A DNA stretch of 64,000 nt. Source: JAJDUF01 sp965214295. GTDB lineage: Bacteria > Chloroflexota > UBA11872 > UBA12225 > JAJDUF01. How positions within the stretch are numbered: position 1 is the first letter of the stretch; the number at the start of each line of letters is the position of its first letter. This document shows positions 50,618-58,574 of this stretch, one piece after another. Position numbers and translations under genes: made by a program. The notes below the pieces were generated by a model. That model worked only from the letters and a program-made list of their open reading frames with translations, did no database searches and was not told the origin of the DNA. The stretch is taken from positions 3,348,001-3,412,000 of the forward strand of contig OZ243944.1 of NCBI GenBank assembly GCA_965214295.1, given 5' to 3'.

Positions 50618-52420
50618 TCAGCGCCGCCAGAAGGCCAGCCACTGGAAGCGACGCTTCTGCTGTAGGACGCCGCGCACGTGATCCCACGGCTGGCGCTGCT
50701 GCGCGGCAGTGTCGCTAGTGACCGTTGCTGGGCTGTACCGCGCCCGCACAAAGGCCTCGGTCAGCGACGCGATGGAGTTGCGTTGCTGCGGCAAATGGCT
50801 TGCGAGCTGCGTGCTGGCCTCGTACGCGGTGTCGCTTTCCCGCCGCCCCCACCCCAGCTTGGCCGCCCAGGCGAGCATCGAGAGGTAGAAATAGATGAGT
50901 AGCTGGCGCGGAGCGAGGCGGCCGAGCGCGCGCCGCCCTAGCTCCGGGAAGTTGAGTTCCGCTGCCCCCTCCTGCTGCTGCTCCCGGCGCTTGGCTCGTA
51001 GCCCAGTACGTCTGCGTCGCCGAGGGGTCAGCGAGCCGGCGGCGCGCCACACCCAGGCAATGAGGATGGCGAAGGCATCGCGGAGTGAATCGATGGTCTC
51101 ACTCCAGGCACTTGCCAGCAATACCCGGATGTCGCGCCGCTTGCGCCAGGCATTCCAGAGCGCATAGAGCGCGATAACCCCGGCAATGGCGCCGGGGATG
51201 CCAAAGGTGAGCAGGCGCCAGATGACGTTGAGCCAGGTGCGCTCTTGCTCCAGCGGCGCAGCTTCAATAACGTCGCCCTGCCCCTGTTCGATGGTTTCCT
51301 GCGAGGCCAGCTCCGGCTCCGGAGTGGGTAGCTGGGCATCGGGGAGGAACCACGTCAGCGGCGCGAGGAGCAGCGCCAAGAGGTTGCTGAAGAGCCATGC
51401 CAGCCCGCTGAGGACCAGCTTCAGCAAAGAAAAGATGGGCGCGAGCAGCTGGCCCAGCAGTGGCAGCGACCCTACCGCGTCCTCCGCCAGGGTTGTCGGC
51501 AGGAGCAAGGCGAGGGCCAAGCCGCACAGCACCAGCGAGGCGCCAGCGACGAGCCAGCGCGGGATCATCCCCAGCTGGACCGCCGCGCCGCTCCGAATCC
51601 AGTCGGCGCGGAGTCGGTCCAACCCGGTCTGGGCTGCGAGGACCAGACCGAGGAGAAAGTAAAACAGTAGCAGCAGCATGGGGTCTGTCCGTAGTGGGCG
51701 GTCCGGAAGGAGGAGGTTTGGTCCCAGCTCGGCAATACCCAGGATGAGCATGAGGATCACTCCGCCACCGAGGAAGCGGCCCATGAGTCCCTGCCAAGCG
51801 CCGGCGTGGTCAACGAAGCGGTAGGGGCTGTCGAGCCAGTCCTGATACTCCGATGATATCCCCCTGCCCGTGATCGGTCGACCGGCCTCCGGTGAGTGGC
51901 CTCCGGCGTCTGGCGATTGGCCACTGATCGCGCCAGCGGTCGGTGGTAGCTCGCCCGGCTGGAGCGAGAGTAGCTCCAGGTTGCGGGCGACGGCCAAGGC
52001 GTACATCCAGACGCCCAAGAGCACGAGCGCCGACCCGATGAGGCTGAAATCGAAGAAGCTGGTCGGGTTAGTGCGCCACTGGGATATGTCGGTCGCGAGC
52101 TGCTCGCCACCCAGGCCGACGTAGGGGAGGAAGCGCAGGAGGAGCATGATGGGCACGAGCAGCAGCAGCCAGTCCCGCGGCCCGAGGTTGCCGGTCGGTC
52201 GGTAGGGCTGTGAAGTGCTCCGGCCGCCCAGCAGGATGCCGGCGACAAAGGTCACGAACGAGGCCAGGCTGGTGGCGTAGGCTTGCGGTTCGCTGGCGCC
52301 AGCGCGAAGCAGCAGCTGCGCGAGTCCCGCGGCCACGCAGGCGTACATGCCGAACACGAGGCCACGCTGGAGGCCGCGGTTACCAAGCCATTGCGACCCG
52401 AGCACGGATCCTACGGACAT
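50618..52420 (-). CDS. DUF4129-type polytopic membrane protein
   Basis: About 600 aa with some ten membrane helices and a C-terminal DUF4129-like domain (LIYFYLSMLAWAAKLGWGRR, TAYEASTQLASHLP). A segment after LQPGELPPTAG (AISGQSPDAGGHSPEAGRPI) is low complexity, encoded by GGCCACTGATC/GATTGGCC-like repeats, and may be inserted. Third gene of moxR-DUF58-DUF4129, a set seen in many bacteria and thought to act in cell-surface or protein-maturation processes. I chose the ATG at 52420, which has GGGAGGA upstream and overlaps the DUF58 gene by 41 nt. Confidence 0.8.
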   Translation of the reverse strand: MSVGSVLGSQWLGNRGLQRGLVFGMYACVAAGLAQLLLRAGASEPQAYATSLASFVTFVAGILLGGRSTSQPYRPTGNLGPRDWLLLLVPIMLLLRFLPYVGLGGEQLATDISQWRTNPTSFFDFSLIGSALVLLGVWMYALAVARNLELLSLQPGELPPTAGAISGQSPDAGGHSPEAGRPITGRGISSEYQDWLDSPYRFVDHAGAWQGLMGRFLGGGVILMLILGIAELGPNLLLPDRPLRTDPMLLLLFYFLLGLVLAAQTGLDRLRADWIRSGAAVQLGMIPRWLVAGASLVLCGLALALLLPTTLAEDAVGSLPLLGQLLAPIFSLLKLVLSGLAWLFSNLLALLLAPLTWFLPDAQLPTPEPELASQETIEQGQGDVIEAAPLEQERTWLNVIWRLLTFGIPGAIAGVIALYALWNAWRKRRDIRVLLASAWSETIDSLRDAFAILIAWVWRAAGSLTPRRRRRTGLRAKRREQQQEGAAELNFPELGRRALGRLAPRQLLIYFYLSMLAWAAKLGWGRRESDTAYEASTQLASHLPQQRNSIASLTEAFVRARYSPATVTSDTAAQQRQPWDHVRGVLQQKRRFQWLAFWRR

Positions 52421-53714
52421 CTTCCTCCCCCCGAATCTCCTGACAGGCAATCCCCTGCGCGCGCATCGTGCCTAGGAAGTCATCCGCCGGGCCAAAGCGC
52501 ACGAGCAGGAGGACGACGTGGAAATTGGCCCGGCGTAGCGCAACGAGGGTTTCTTGCAGGCCGGGTGATCTTCCCCAGGCGATGGCAACAATGGTGCAGC
52601 CCCAGGGCAGATCCGCGGTGTAGCGGCGCAGCACCTGGGCAAACGGCTCGATGCCACGCGCCTCGGCACGGGCCAGCACCTCGAGTATCCGCATCAGGTG
52701 GGCGCGGGTCTTCCCCGGAGGTATCACGACCGGGGGTAGCTCTTCGTCGAGGAGTGGGTGGAAGTCGGTGGTGCCTGCGCGGACCTGGCCCTCTACGATG
52801 CGCTCTTCGTCGTCCGTTGCTTCGTCGTCCTCGGACGAGAACGTGAAGTCGAACGGCGTCGGCTGCGGCGCCGGGAGCGGCACGGAACGATCCCGGCCGT
52901 TGAGCACCAGCCCGACCGACTGGCGCCGATTTGCGAGGTGGTGCGCCAGCGAGGCGGCCAGGCTGATAGCTAGCTCAGAGGCCGGGTCCAGATAGTGCTC
53001 CTCGAACTCCGCGGGGTTGAGGTTAAGGAACAGCATCGTGTCGAGCGTGATGGCAGGCTCGTACTTCTTGACTTGCAAGCGCCCCAATGTTGCCGTGGCA
53101 CGCCAGTTGATACGGCGCCACGAGTCCCCGCGCAAGTAGTCGCGCACGCCGGCAACGCGCGAGGGGTCCTCGTAGATGATCTCGTTGGTGCGGAATTGGC
53201 CGAACGGCGAGCGCGAGGGGAGATCCAGGTCGGCGAGCGGAATGATCTTCGGGTAGACGGTGAGGTAGTGCGGTGTCTGAGTGGACAACATGCGCTCGAA
53301 GAAGCCGAAGACATCGCCAAAGTGGAGCTGCGCCGGGCCGATGGGGAAGTAGCCGCGCGTCTTTGCGACCAGCTCATAGGTGAGGGTGCGGGAGAGGCGC
53401 GGCCCTAGCGTCACGACGGCCCGGAACGCATCGGTAGTGGTCAACGGCTGTGGCAGACGGTCCTCGACCTTGAGCCAGGGCAGTGGCAGCCGGCTGCGGT
53501 TGGAAAGCCGGAGCTTGATCGTGACCTTCTCGCCTTGAAACGCGTGACCGGCGAATTCGCGGCGGAGGGCGATGCGCCGACTGGTGTGTCGCACCCACAG
53601 CCAGGCGAGCAGCACGACAAAGCCGAGAAAGTAGGCGATGAAATAGTAGAAGGAAATACGGAACATGGAGGCGATGATGACGAGGCCGATCAGAAAGAGG
53701 AATAGTCCTTGCAC
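52380..53714 (-). CDS. DUF58 domain protein
   Basis: 444-aa protein with two N-terminal membrane helices (about 3-20 and 24-41), a beta-sandwich region (VTIKLRLSNRSRLPLPWLKVED) and the DUF58 core YEDPSRVAGVRDYLRGDSWRRINWRATATLGRLQVK (about 180-215), where the family's D..R.INW motif is conserved. A von Willebrand A-like region follows (ITLDTMLFLNLNP). The family always travels with MoxR AAA ATPases. GTG start at 53714 after GGGGGTAG. MoxR lies upstream; the intervening 137 bp hold a GTGGCCCGTGGT-type repeat. Confidence 0.9.
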   Translation of the reverse strand: MQGLFLFLIGLVIIASMFRISFYYFIAYFLGFVVLLAWLWVRHTSRRIALRREFAGHAFQGEKVTIKLRLSNRSRLPLPWLKVEDRLPQPLTTTDAFRAVVTLGPRLSRTLTYELVAKTRGYFPIGPAQLHFGDVFGFFERMLSTQTPHYLTVYPKIIPLADLDLPSRSPFGQFRTNEIIYEDPSRVAGVRDYLRGDSWRRINWRATATLGRLQVKKYEPAITLDTMLFLNLNPAEFEEHYLDPASELAISLAASLAHHLANRRQSVGLVLNGRDRSVPLPAPQPTPFDFTFSSEDDEATDDEERIVEGQVRAGTTDFHPLLDEELPPVVIPPGKTRAHLMRILEVLARAEARGIEPFAQVLRRYTADLPWGCTIVAIAWGRSPGLQETLVALRRANFHVVLLLVRFGPADDFLGTMRAQGIACQEIRGEEDVRRIRARVAMAW

Positions 53715-53851
53715 AATCTACCCCCGGCCCCCTCCCTAAAGGGAAGGGGAGTCTGGTGGGATTCAACCCACTCCCGGCCCCCGACCAGTGGCTTGTGGCC
53801 CGTGGTGTGGCCCGTGGTCCGGCCGCCGGCGACTGGTGACTGGCATTGGCC

Positions 53852-54805
53852 TCAGCTCTCGGATAGTGTGACCGTCTCGCGCTCCAGGATGTTGCCGACA
53901 ATGCTGTCCGCCGTGCGGCCGCGTAGGGCGCTCTCGGGCTTGACGATCAGGCGGTGGGCCAGTGAGGAGACGGCCAGCCGCTTCACGTCGTCCGGGATCA
54001 CGTAGTCGCGGTTTTGCAGTGCCGCATACGCCTGCACGGCCTTGAACAGCCCGATGGTGCCCCGTGTACTGGCGCCGAGGACCAACTCCTCGTGCGCCCG
54101 TGTGGCTTGCACCAGGCCGATGAGGTAGTCGCGCACCGTGTCATCCACGTGGATGTCCCAGACCGTCCGCTGTAGCCGGAGGAGGCGGCGACCGTCTACG
54201 ACCTGCTCCAACGAATCGATGGGATGCTCGCGTTCCAGATTGTGCAGGATTGTGCGCTCGTCGTCCGCGGAGGCATAGCCGAGCGACAACCGCATGAAGA
54301 AGCGGTCAAGCTGGGCCTCGGGGAGCGGGAAGGTCCCCTCGTACTCGATGGGATTCTGTGTGGCCATGACGAGGAAGGGACGGGGAAGTGTCCGCGATAC
54401 GCCGTCCACCGAGATTTGTTGCTCACCCATGGCCTCCAACAGGGCGGATTGGGTGCGCGGGGTGGCGCGGTTGATCTCGTCGGTGAGCAGGATGTGCGAG
54501 AAGGCCGGGCCGGGGCGGAACTCGAATTCGAGCGTCTGCTGATTGAAGACCGAGACGCCGACGACATCGTTGGGTAGCAGGTCGGGCGTAAACTGAATGC
54601 GGTGAAAGTCGAGACCGAGCGAGACTGCGACGGCCCGCGCGAGCATGGTCTTGCCGGTGCCGGGCATATCCTCGAAGAGCAGATGGCCTTCGCACAGCAG
54701 CGCGACCATCACCAGCTCGATCACGTCGCGCTTGCCGACGATGACCTGCTCGATGTTGTCGGTGACGGTCGCGCTGAACTCGCGGATCTCGCGTACATCC
54801 ACCAT
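53852..54805 (-). CDS. MoxR-family AAA+ ATPase
   Basis: 317-aa AAA+ protein of the MoxR class: Walker A DMPGTGKTML (about 46-55), Walker B ILLTDEINRATPRTQSALLEAM (catalytic Asp-Glu), sensor 1 MATQNP, and C-terminal lid with ASTRGTIGLFKAVQAYAAL. MoxR ATPases act as chaperones for maturation of metal-cofactor or surface protein complexes together with DUF58 and VWA proteins. First gene of the operon with DUF58 and DUF4129. ATG at 54805 with AGGC upstream. Confidence 0.93.
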   Translation of the reverse strand: MVDVREIREFSATVTDNIEQVIVGKRDVIELVMVALLCEGHLLFEDMPGTGKTMLARAVAVSLGLDFHRIQFTPDLLPNDVVGVSVFNQQTLEFEFRPGPAFSHILLTDEINRATPRTQSALLEAMGEQQISVDGVSRTLPRPFLVMATQNPIEYEGTFPLPEAQLDRFFMRLSLGYASADDERTILHNLEREHPIDSLEQVVDGRRLLRLQRTVWDIHVDDTVRDYLIGLVQATRAHEELVLGASTRGTIGLFKAVQAYAALQNRDYVIPDDVKRLAVSSLAHRLIVKPESALRGRTADSIVGNILERETVTLSES

Positions 54806-54958
54806 GCCTAGCGCCTCGTGCGGCGTGATCGGGCCGGATGACCAATGGTAGCAGGCGCGCCGTACCGCTGCGGCGGTAGGTGTCCGCCGCAGCGATTGAT
54901 TGGTTTAAATCTATCATAACCACACGCGCCTTGGCCGGTGCGCTATGCTCTCGCCAGC

Positions 54959-55342
54959 ATGACGGCGCCATCCTACCGCTGGACCGAAACCGACCCGTTC
55001 GGACATCCCATCCATTGCGGCGAGGCCGAATGGCAGCATATCCTTATCCAGCATGGTGAGGTGGCACCCTATGAGGCCATGATCCGCGCCACTCTCCGCC
55101 AGCCGGAACTGATCTACGACGATCTGACTGCTACTGCAAGACTCGTCAATCCTAGAGGCAGGGTCCTGGACTACATCGTCAGCGCACCACAGGGCACTCA
55201 CTTTGCCGGTCTCCTGCTGAAGGTCTCCGTGAAATGGTTGCCCGATGGTCCCGGTGGCGTCGTCGTAGGATACGTGCAGACGGCGTTTTTTGTACCTCGG
55301 CTGAGGGGTCGGGTACAATTGCGATGGAGACAAAACTCATGA
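54959..55342 (+). CDS. Possible toxin-like small protein of a two-gene module (DUF4258/PBECR-like)
   Basis: 127-aa protein beginning YRWTETDPFGHPIHCGEAEWQHILIQHGEV..., continuing with ATLRQPELIYDDLTATARLV and VVVGYVQTAFFVPR. This W-x-HI...H plus TAF pattern recalls small nuclease-like domains (DUF4258 or phage PBECR types) found beside DUF2283-like partners. Function is inferred weakly from this resemblance and from the coupled downstream gene, whose ATG overlaps its stop (ATGA). The start may be the ATG at 54959 or an in-frame GTG at 54938. Confidence 0.6.
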   Translation: MTAPSYRWTETDPFGHPIHCGEAEWQHILIQHGEVAPYEAMIRATLRQPELIYDDLTATARLVNPRGRVLDYIVSAPQGTHFAGLLLKVSVKWLPDGPGGVVVGYVQTAFFVPRLRGRVQLRWRQNS

Positions 55343-55740
55343 GCATAGATGTAGCCGTCAGCGATGTGGCGGTAGAGGTTATTGCGGCCTTGCCTATAGC
55401 TACATGGCACTACAACGCCGACATTGGTGAGATGAACGTCGTACTACCCGGAGGTGAAGGGCGTTCAGCGCATATCCCCTGGCTGCATGTGGATGCAGAA
55501 TGGGACTTCTATGTGCGGATGGATGCGGCCACCGGGCGGCCCTTGAGTCTCGTTATCTACCCGTTTGACGTGTGGCTGGCCGAGCAAGAGGGACAGCCCC
55601 TGTCGCCGCCGGAGGCCCCGATTGACTACGCTGCGGCGCGGCGCCACGTCGAGCGTGCGCTCCGCACGAGCACCACCCTCGCAACGGACTGGTCTACTGC
55701 CATAGCCGACGGCCTGCCGGTGCCTCAGCAGCTTCGTTGA
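55339..55740 (+). CDS. DUF2283-like partner protein
   Basis: 133-aa protein: WHYNADIGEMNVVLPGGEGR near the N-terminus resembles DUF2283 proteins (short beta hairpins with Tyr...Asp...Leu), followed by HVDAEWDFYVRMDAATGRPLSLVIYPFDVWL and a C-terminal helix-rich part. The start at 55339 overlaps the previous stop as ATGA with GGAG upstream, so both genes are translationally coupled like a toxin-antitoxin pair. The last ~44 codons are duplicated, with decay, at 56884-57015. Confidence 0.65.
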   Translation: MSIDVAVSDVAVEVIAALPIATWHYNADIGEMNVVLPGGEGRSAHIPWLHVDAEWDFYVRMDAATGRPLSLVIYPFDVWLAEQEGQPLSPPEAPIDYAAARRHVERALRTSTTLATDWSTAIADGLPVPQQLR

Positions 55741-55756
55741 TCTTTACAAATCGCCC

Positions 55757-55999
55757 ATGACAGTGTATGTTGGAGTGATGAATACACGACCTCGCTCCAC
55801 CACCTCCGCCGAGCGGAAAGCGCAAGCTATTGCGGATGCACGGGCGAAGTATGGGGATGACTGGCAGCCTGTCACATACCAGCGGCAGCGACGCGCCGGC
55901 AGCACGCCACGCCGAGGTTCCCCCGCACACGCAGGGATAGACCCTTACCAGCTATGGTCCGCCACCGGGCCTCATAGGTTCATGACTCTCGTTTTCTAA
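55757..55999 (+). CDS. Doubtful small ORF running into a CRISPR-type repeat
   Basis: 80-codon frame. The first part (RSTTSAERKAQAIADARAKY, then GDDWQ) looks like real helical coding sequence; the later part (RGSPAHAGIDP) is simply the translation of a CRISPR-type repeat at 55916-55944. It may be a small gene truncated or extended by that repeat. No strong ribosome site. Confidence 0.3.
   Translation: MTVYVGVMNTRPRSTTSAERKAQAIADARAKYGDDWQPVTYQRQRRAGSTPRRGSPAHAGIDPYQLWSATGPHRFMTLVF
55916..55944. CRISPR. Solitary type I-E-like CRISPR repeat (array relic)
   Basis: A 29-nt segment beginning GGTTCCCCCGCACACGCAG and ending GATAGACCC, with the CCCGC-ACAC-GC(A)GGG mini-hairpin of I-E repeats. The base 32 nt after its end begins GGTTC again, exactly the 61-bp period of a 29+32 array, but the match then stops. 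No cas gene and no further repeat nearby. Probably a relic or a single captured unit. Confidence 0.4.
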
Positions 56000-56029
56000 G
56001 ACCTAACGCTTTTAGCAGGCGCGCGCTTT

Positions 56030-56689
56030 TCAGCGTCGCCTGGCTAAACTTGTCAATCCCTTTATAGTAGATGGCAATTCCATAAACGTAGCGACCTTGG
56101 CAGTTGCTTTGGACAAATCGTGAGTTGCAGTGAACTCGTTTGTAACCACGATGCAGTCAATACCTGCCGCTATTGCCGACTTCAACCCTCTCGCCGAGTC
56201 TTCGATAACTACCGTTTCAGCGGCAGTAGCACCAAAGCGTTGGAGTCCTCTCAGATAGGGTTCGGGGTGTGGTTTAGCTCGCTCGTAATCCTCCACAGTT
56301 AAATAGAATTCCATATAGTCTAGGATGAATCGCTTTTCGTGTATTAAGGCGAAGTCAGCTCGTTTGGATGTAGTAACTATACCCATCCTGTACGTATCTG
56401 CGAGTTCGGCTAGTGTTTGCAGGACACCCTCAATCTCGATGTCTTCGGTCATCAGGTATTCCTGGTAGTATCGGTTTCTTAGTTCTCGGCCACGTTCAAT
56501 TTCAGATTCCGATATTCCTGAAACTCGTGCCGCCTCCCACGCGGAAAATCCATTGGCCATATGCACCAAATATGCATCTCGCGAGAGATCAATTCCGAGA
56601 GATGCCAGCGCTCGTTTGTTTGCTAGGTAATACCAATGTTCTGTTTCGACTAAAACCCCATCATGGTCAAAGAGAATGTATTTTCTCAC
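56030..56689 (-). CDS. HAD-superfamily phosphatase, AT-richer than its neighbours
   Basis: 219-aa haloacid-dehalogenase-like hydrolase. Motif I is LFDHDGVLVETEHWYY with the nucleophile and acid/base Asp pair (D-x-D), motif II MGIVTTSKR, motif III lysine in ERAKPHPEPYLRGL and motif IV VVIEDSARGLKSAIAAGI. The cap domain is of the beta-phosphoglucomutase type; likely substrates are sugar phosphates. Its DNA is clearly AT-richer than the rest of the window, pointing to acquisition by transfer. GTG start at 56689 without a ribosome site. Confidence 0.85.
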   Translation of the reverse strand: MRKYILFDHDGVLVETEHWYYLANKRALASLGIDLSRDAYLVHMANGFSAWEAARVSGISESEIERGRELRNRYYQEYLMTEDIEIEGVLQTLAELADTYRMGIVTTSKRADFALIHEKRFILDYMEFYLTVEDYERAKPHPEPYLRGLQRFGATAAETVVIEDSARGLKSAIAAGIDCIVVTNEFTATHDLSKATAKVATFMELPSTIKGLTSLARRR

Positions 56690-57458
56690 TTTATTATTGT
56701 CTCAGTAGATCACTGCGCCACAGGCCCGTCTGTAGGCAAGTATAGCCTACAAGCCGAGCCGCGGCCACGTGTCACCGGCCCCGCCGTCACTCCCGCGAAA
56801 TCGTCATTCCCGCGTGCGGAGACCTTTGCATAACTCCCCTGTCCGGTAGGATAAGCGGCAACGAGTGGCGTGTGGTGCGGGAAGCCGGAGGCTCCGATTG
56901 ACTACGCTGCGGCGCGACGCCACGTCGAGCGCGCGCTCCGCATGAGCACCACCCTCGCAACGGACTGGTCTACTGCCGTAGCCGACGGCTTGCCGGTACC
57001 CCGCAGCTTGGTTGAACTTGGCTCCGTTGACATCTACCGGCTAACCTCGCTTGTGGAGACCTTTGCATACCCCCGGAGGGAGTACCGGGGTGGCCATGCT
57101 CACCTCCCGTGAACCTGGGTGGTGCTGCTGTTGGATGCCCGCGTGCGGAGACTTTTGCATAACCACCTGGATGGAGTACTGGGATGGCAGTGACTTGCCG
57201 CTGGTCAACCTGGGAGGGCCGGTTTTTTAGATTCCCGCTTTCGCGGGAATGACGAGTTATGTAAAGGTTTCCTTACGCGAGAATCTGGAGCAGGTGTGCT
57301 TGCTCTGCTGCTCCGGGTGCCTGGATTGCGGCTTTCGCCGCAATGACAGCCATCATTTTCATGCCCTGCGATAGCCTTGCCTTTTCCCGCGGAATTCGGA
57401 GCGTGGGCCTCTTGGCGCCTTGCTGAGGGGGAATCGCGGCAGTTATAGTTTGGCTACT
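56690..57458. repeat. Degenerate accessory gap with dispersed repeats
   Basis: No intact gene in this ~770-bp gap. It holds GTCACTCCCGC/GTCATTCCCGC half-palindromes (about 56788-56818), GGAGACCTTTGCATAACTCC-type elements near 56818, 57057 and 57146, GATTCCCGC-type palindromes at 57230-57253 and 57324-57347, and the duplicated fragment at 56884-57015. Confidence 0.7.
56884..57015 (+). pseudogene. Duplicated 3' fragment of the DUF2283-like gene
   Basis: About 130 bp closely matching 55608-55740, encoding EAPIDYAAARRHVERALR.STTLATDWST, with scattered substitutions and a 1-bp deletion near the end. It lacks the 5' two thirds of the gene. It lies 1.2 kb downstream of the parent copy, on the other side of the HAD gene. 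Confidence 0.75.
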
Positions 57459-58574
57459 ATGACTGAAGTGAATCCTGGCGCGGTCCGGCGTTCGGACCGC
57501 GATCTGCGTATCCCTGGCCCTACCCCGCTGCCGGCGGCGGTGCGTCGTGCTCTGGCGTCGCCGATGATTAACCACCGGGGGCCGGAGTTCGCGGCGCTAC
57601 TGGCGGGCCTCACGGCCGGAGTCCAGCGCATCTTGCGGACCGAGCATGACGTGCTGCTCTTCCCCGGGTCGGGGACCGGCGGACTGGAGGCGTCGCTCGT
57701 CAACACGCTCTCGCCCGGTGATCGCGTTCTGGCCATCACTATCGGCGCGTTCGGCGACCGCTATGCGGACATTGCCGAGCGGTTCGGCCTCGCAGTCGAA
57801 CGGTACGCCGTCGAGTGGGGGCAGGCAGCGGACCCGGACGAGGTGCGGCGCCGGCTGGAGGTGGGACTCACGACGCGAGCGGTCTTGATTACGCACAACG
57901 AGACGAGTACCGGCGTCACGAACGACCTGCCAGCCGTCGCGGCGACGGTGCATGAGCACAGCGACGCGCTGCTGCTGGTGGATGGGGTCAGCTCGCTGGC
58001 AGCCTTGCCGTTTGCGATGGACGAGTTGGGCGTTGACGTGGTCGTGACCGGCTCGCAGAAGGCGTGGATGGTGCCGCCGAGCCTGCTGCTGGTGGGCGTC
58101 GGGCCGCGGGCCTGGGCGGCGACGCGCACCGCACGGCTGCCGCGCTATTACTGGGATTTCCAGGCGCAGCGTGAGGCGCAAGGACGAGGAGTGACGCCGT
58201 ATACGCCGCCGCTGTCGCAGATGTTCGCGCTGCGGGCCGCGCTCGACATCATCGAGGGGGAGGGGCTGGCGGCGGTCTATGAGCGTCACCGGCAGGTCGG
58301 TGGCTATACCCGCCGTGGCCTCGACCGCTTGGGGTTTGCGCTGGCGGCGGACCCGGCACATGCCTCGAATACCGTCACCGCAGCGCGTCCCCCGCCGGGC
58401 GTGAAGGCTCCGGACCTGCTGCGGCGGGTCCGCGAGCGCCACGGGATCGTCCTCGCCCGTGGTCAGGGGAAGTGGGCCGACGAGATCGTCCGGGTCGGGC
58501 ACTTGGGCCGTGTCAACCGGGCGGCGATCCGGCGCGTGTTGCAGGCGCTGGCCGATGAGCTGGGTGATGGCTGA
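57459..58574 (+). CDS. Class V aminotransferase (serine/alanine-glyoxylate type)
   Basis: 371-aa PLP enzyme of fold type I, class V. Signatures: RIPGPTPLPAAVRRAL, MINHRGPEF, LLFPGSGTGGLEASLVNTL, THNETSTGV, LLLVDGVSSLAALPF and the PLP lysine in TGSQKAWMVPPSLLLVGVG. The closest types are serine-glyoxylate, alanine-glyoxylate or the phosphoserine aminotransferase substitutes seen in some bacteria. Its gene overlaps serA by 8 nt, so it probably supplies the transamination step of the phosphorylated serine pathway (inference). Start at ATG 57459. Confidence 0.9.
   Translation: MTEVNPGAVRRSDRDLRIPGPTPLPAAVRRALASPMINHRGPEFAALLAGLTAGVQRILRTEHDVLLFPGSGTGGLEASLVNTLSPGDRVLAITIGAFGDRYADIAERFGLAVERYAVEWGQAADPDEVRRRLEVGLTTRAVLITHNETSTGVTNDLPAVAATVHEHSDALLLVDGVSSLAALPFAMDELGVDVVVTGSQKAWMVPPSLLLVGVGPRAWAATRTARLPRYYWDFQAQREAQGRGVTPYTPPLSQMFALRAALDIIEGEGLAAVYERHRQVGGYTRRGLDRLGFALAADPAHASNTVTAARPPPGVKAPDLLRRVRERHGIVLARGQGKWADEIVRVGHLGRVNRAAIRRVLQALADELGDG

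Noticed and set aside
9418..57253. GATTCCCGC palindromes considered as CRISPR repeats
   Set aside because: They are single copies at irregular distances without spacers of constant length.
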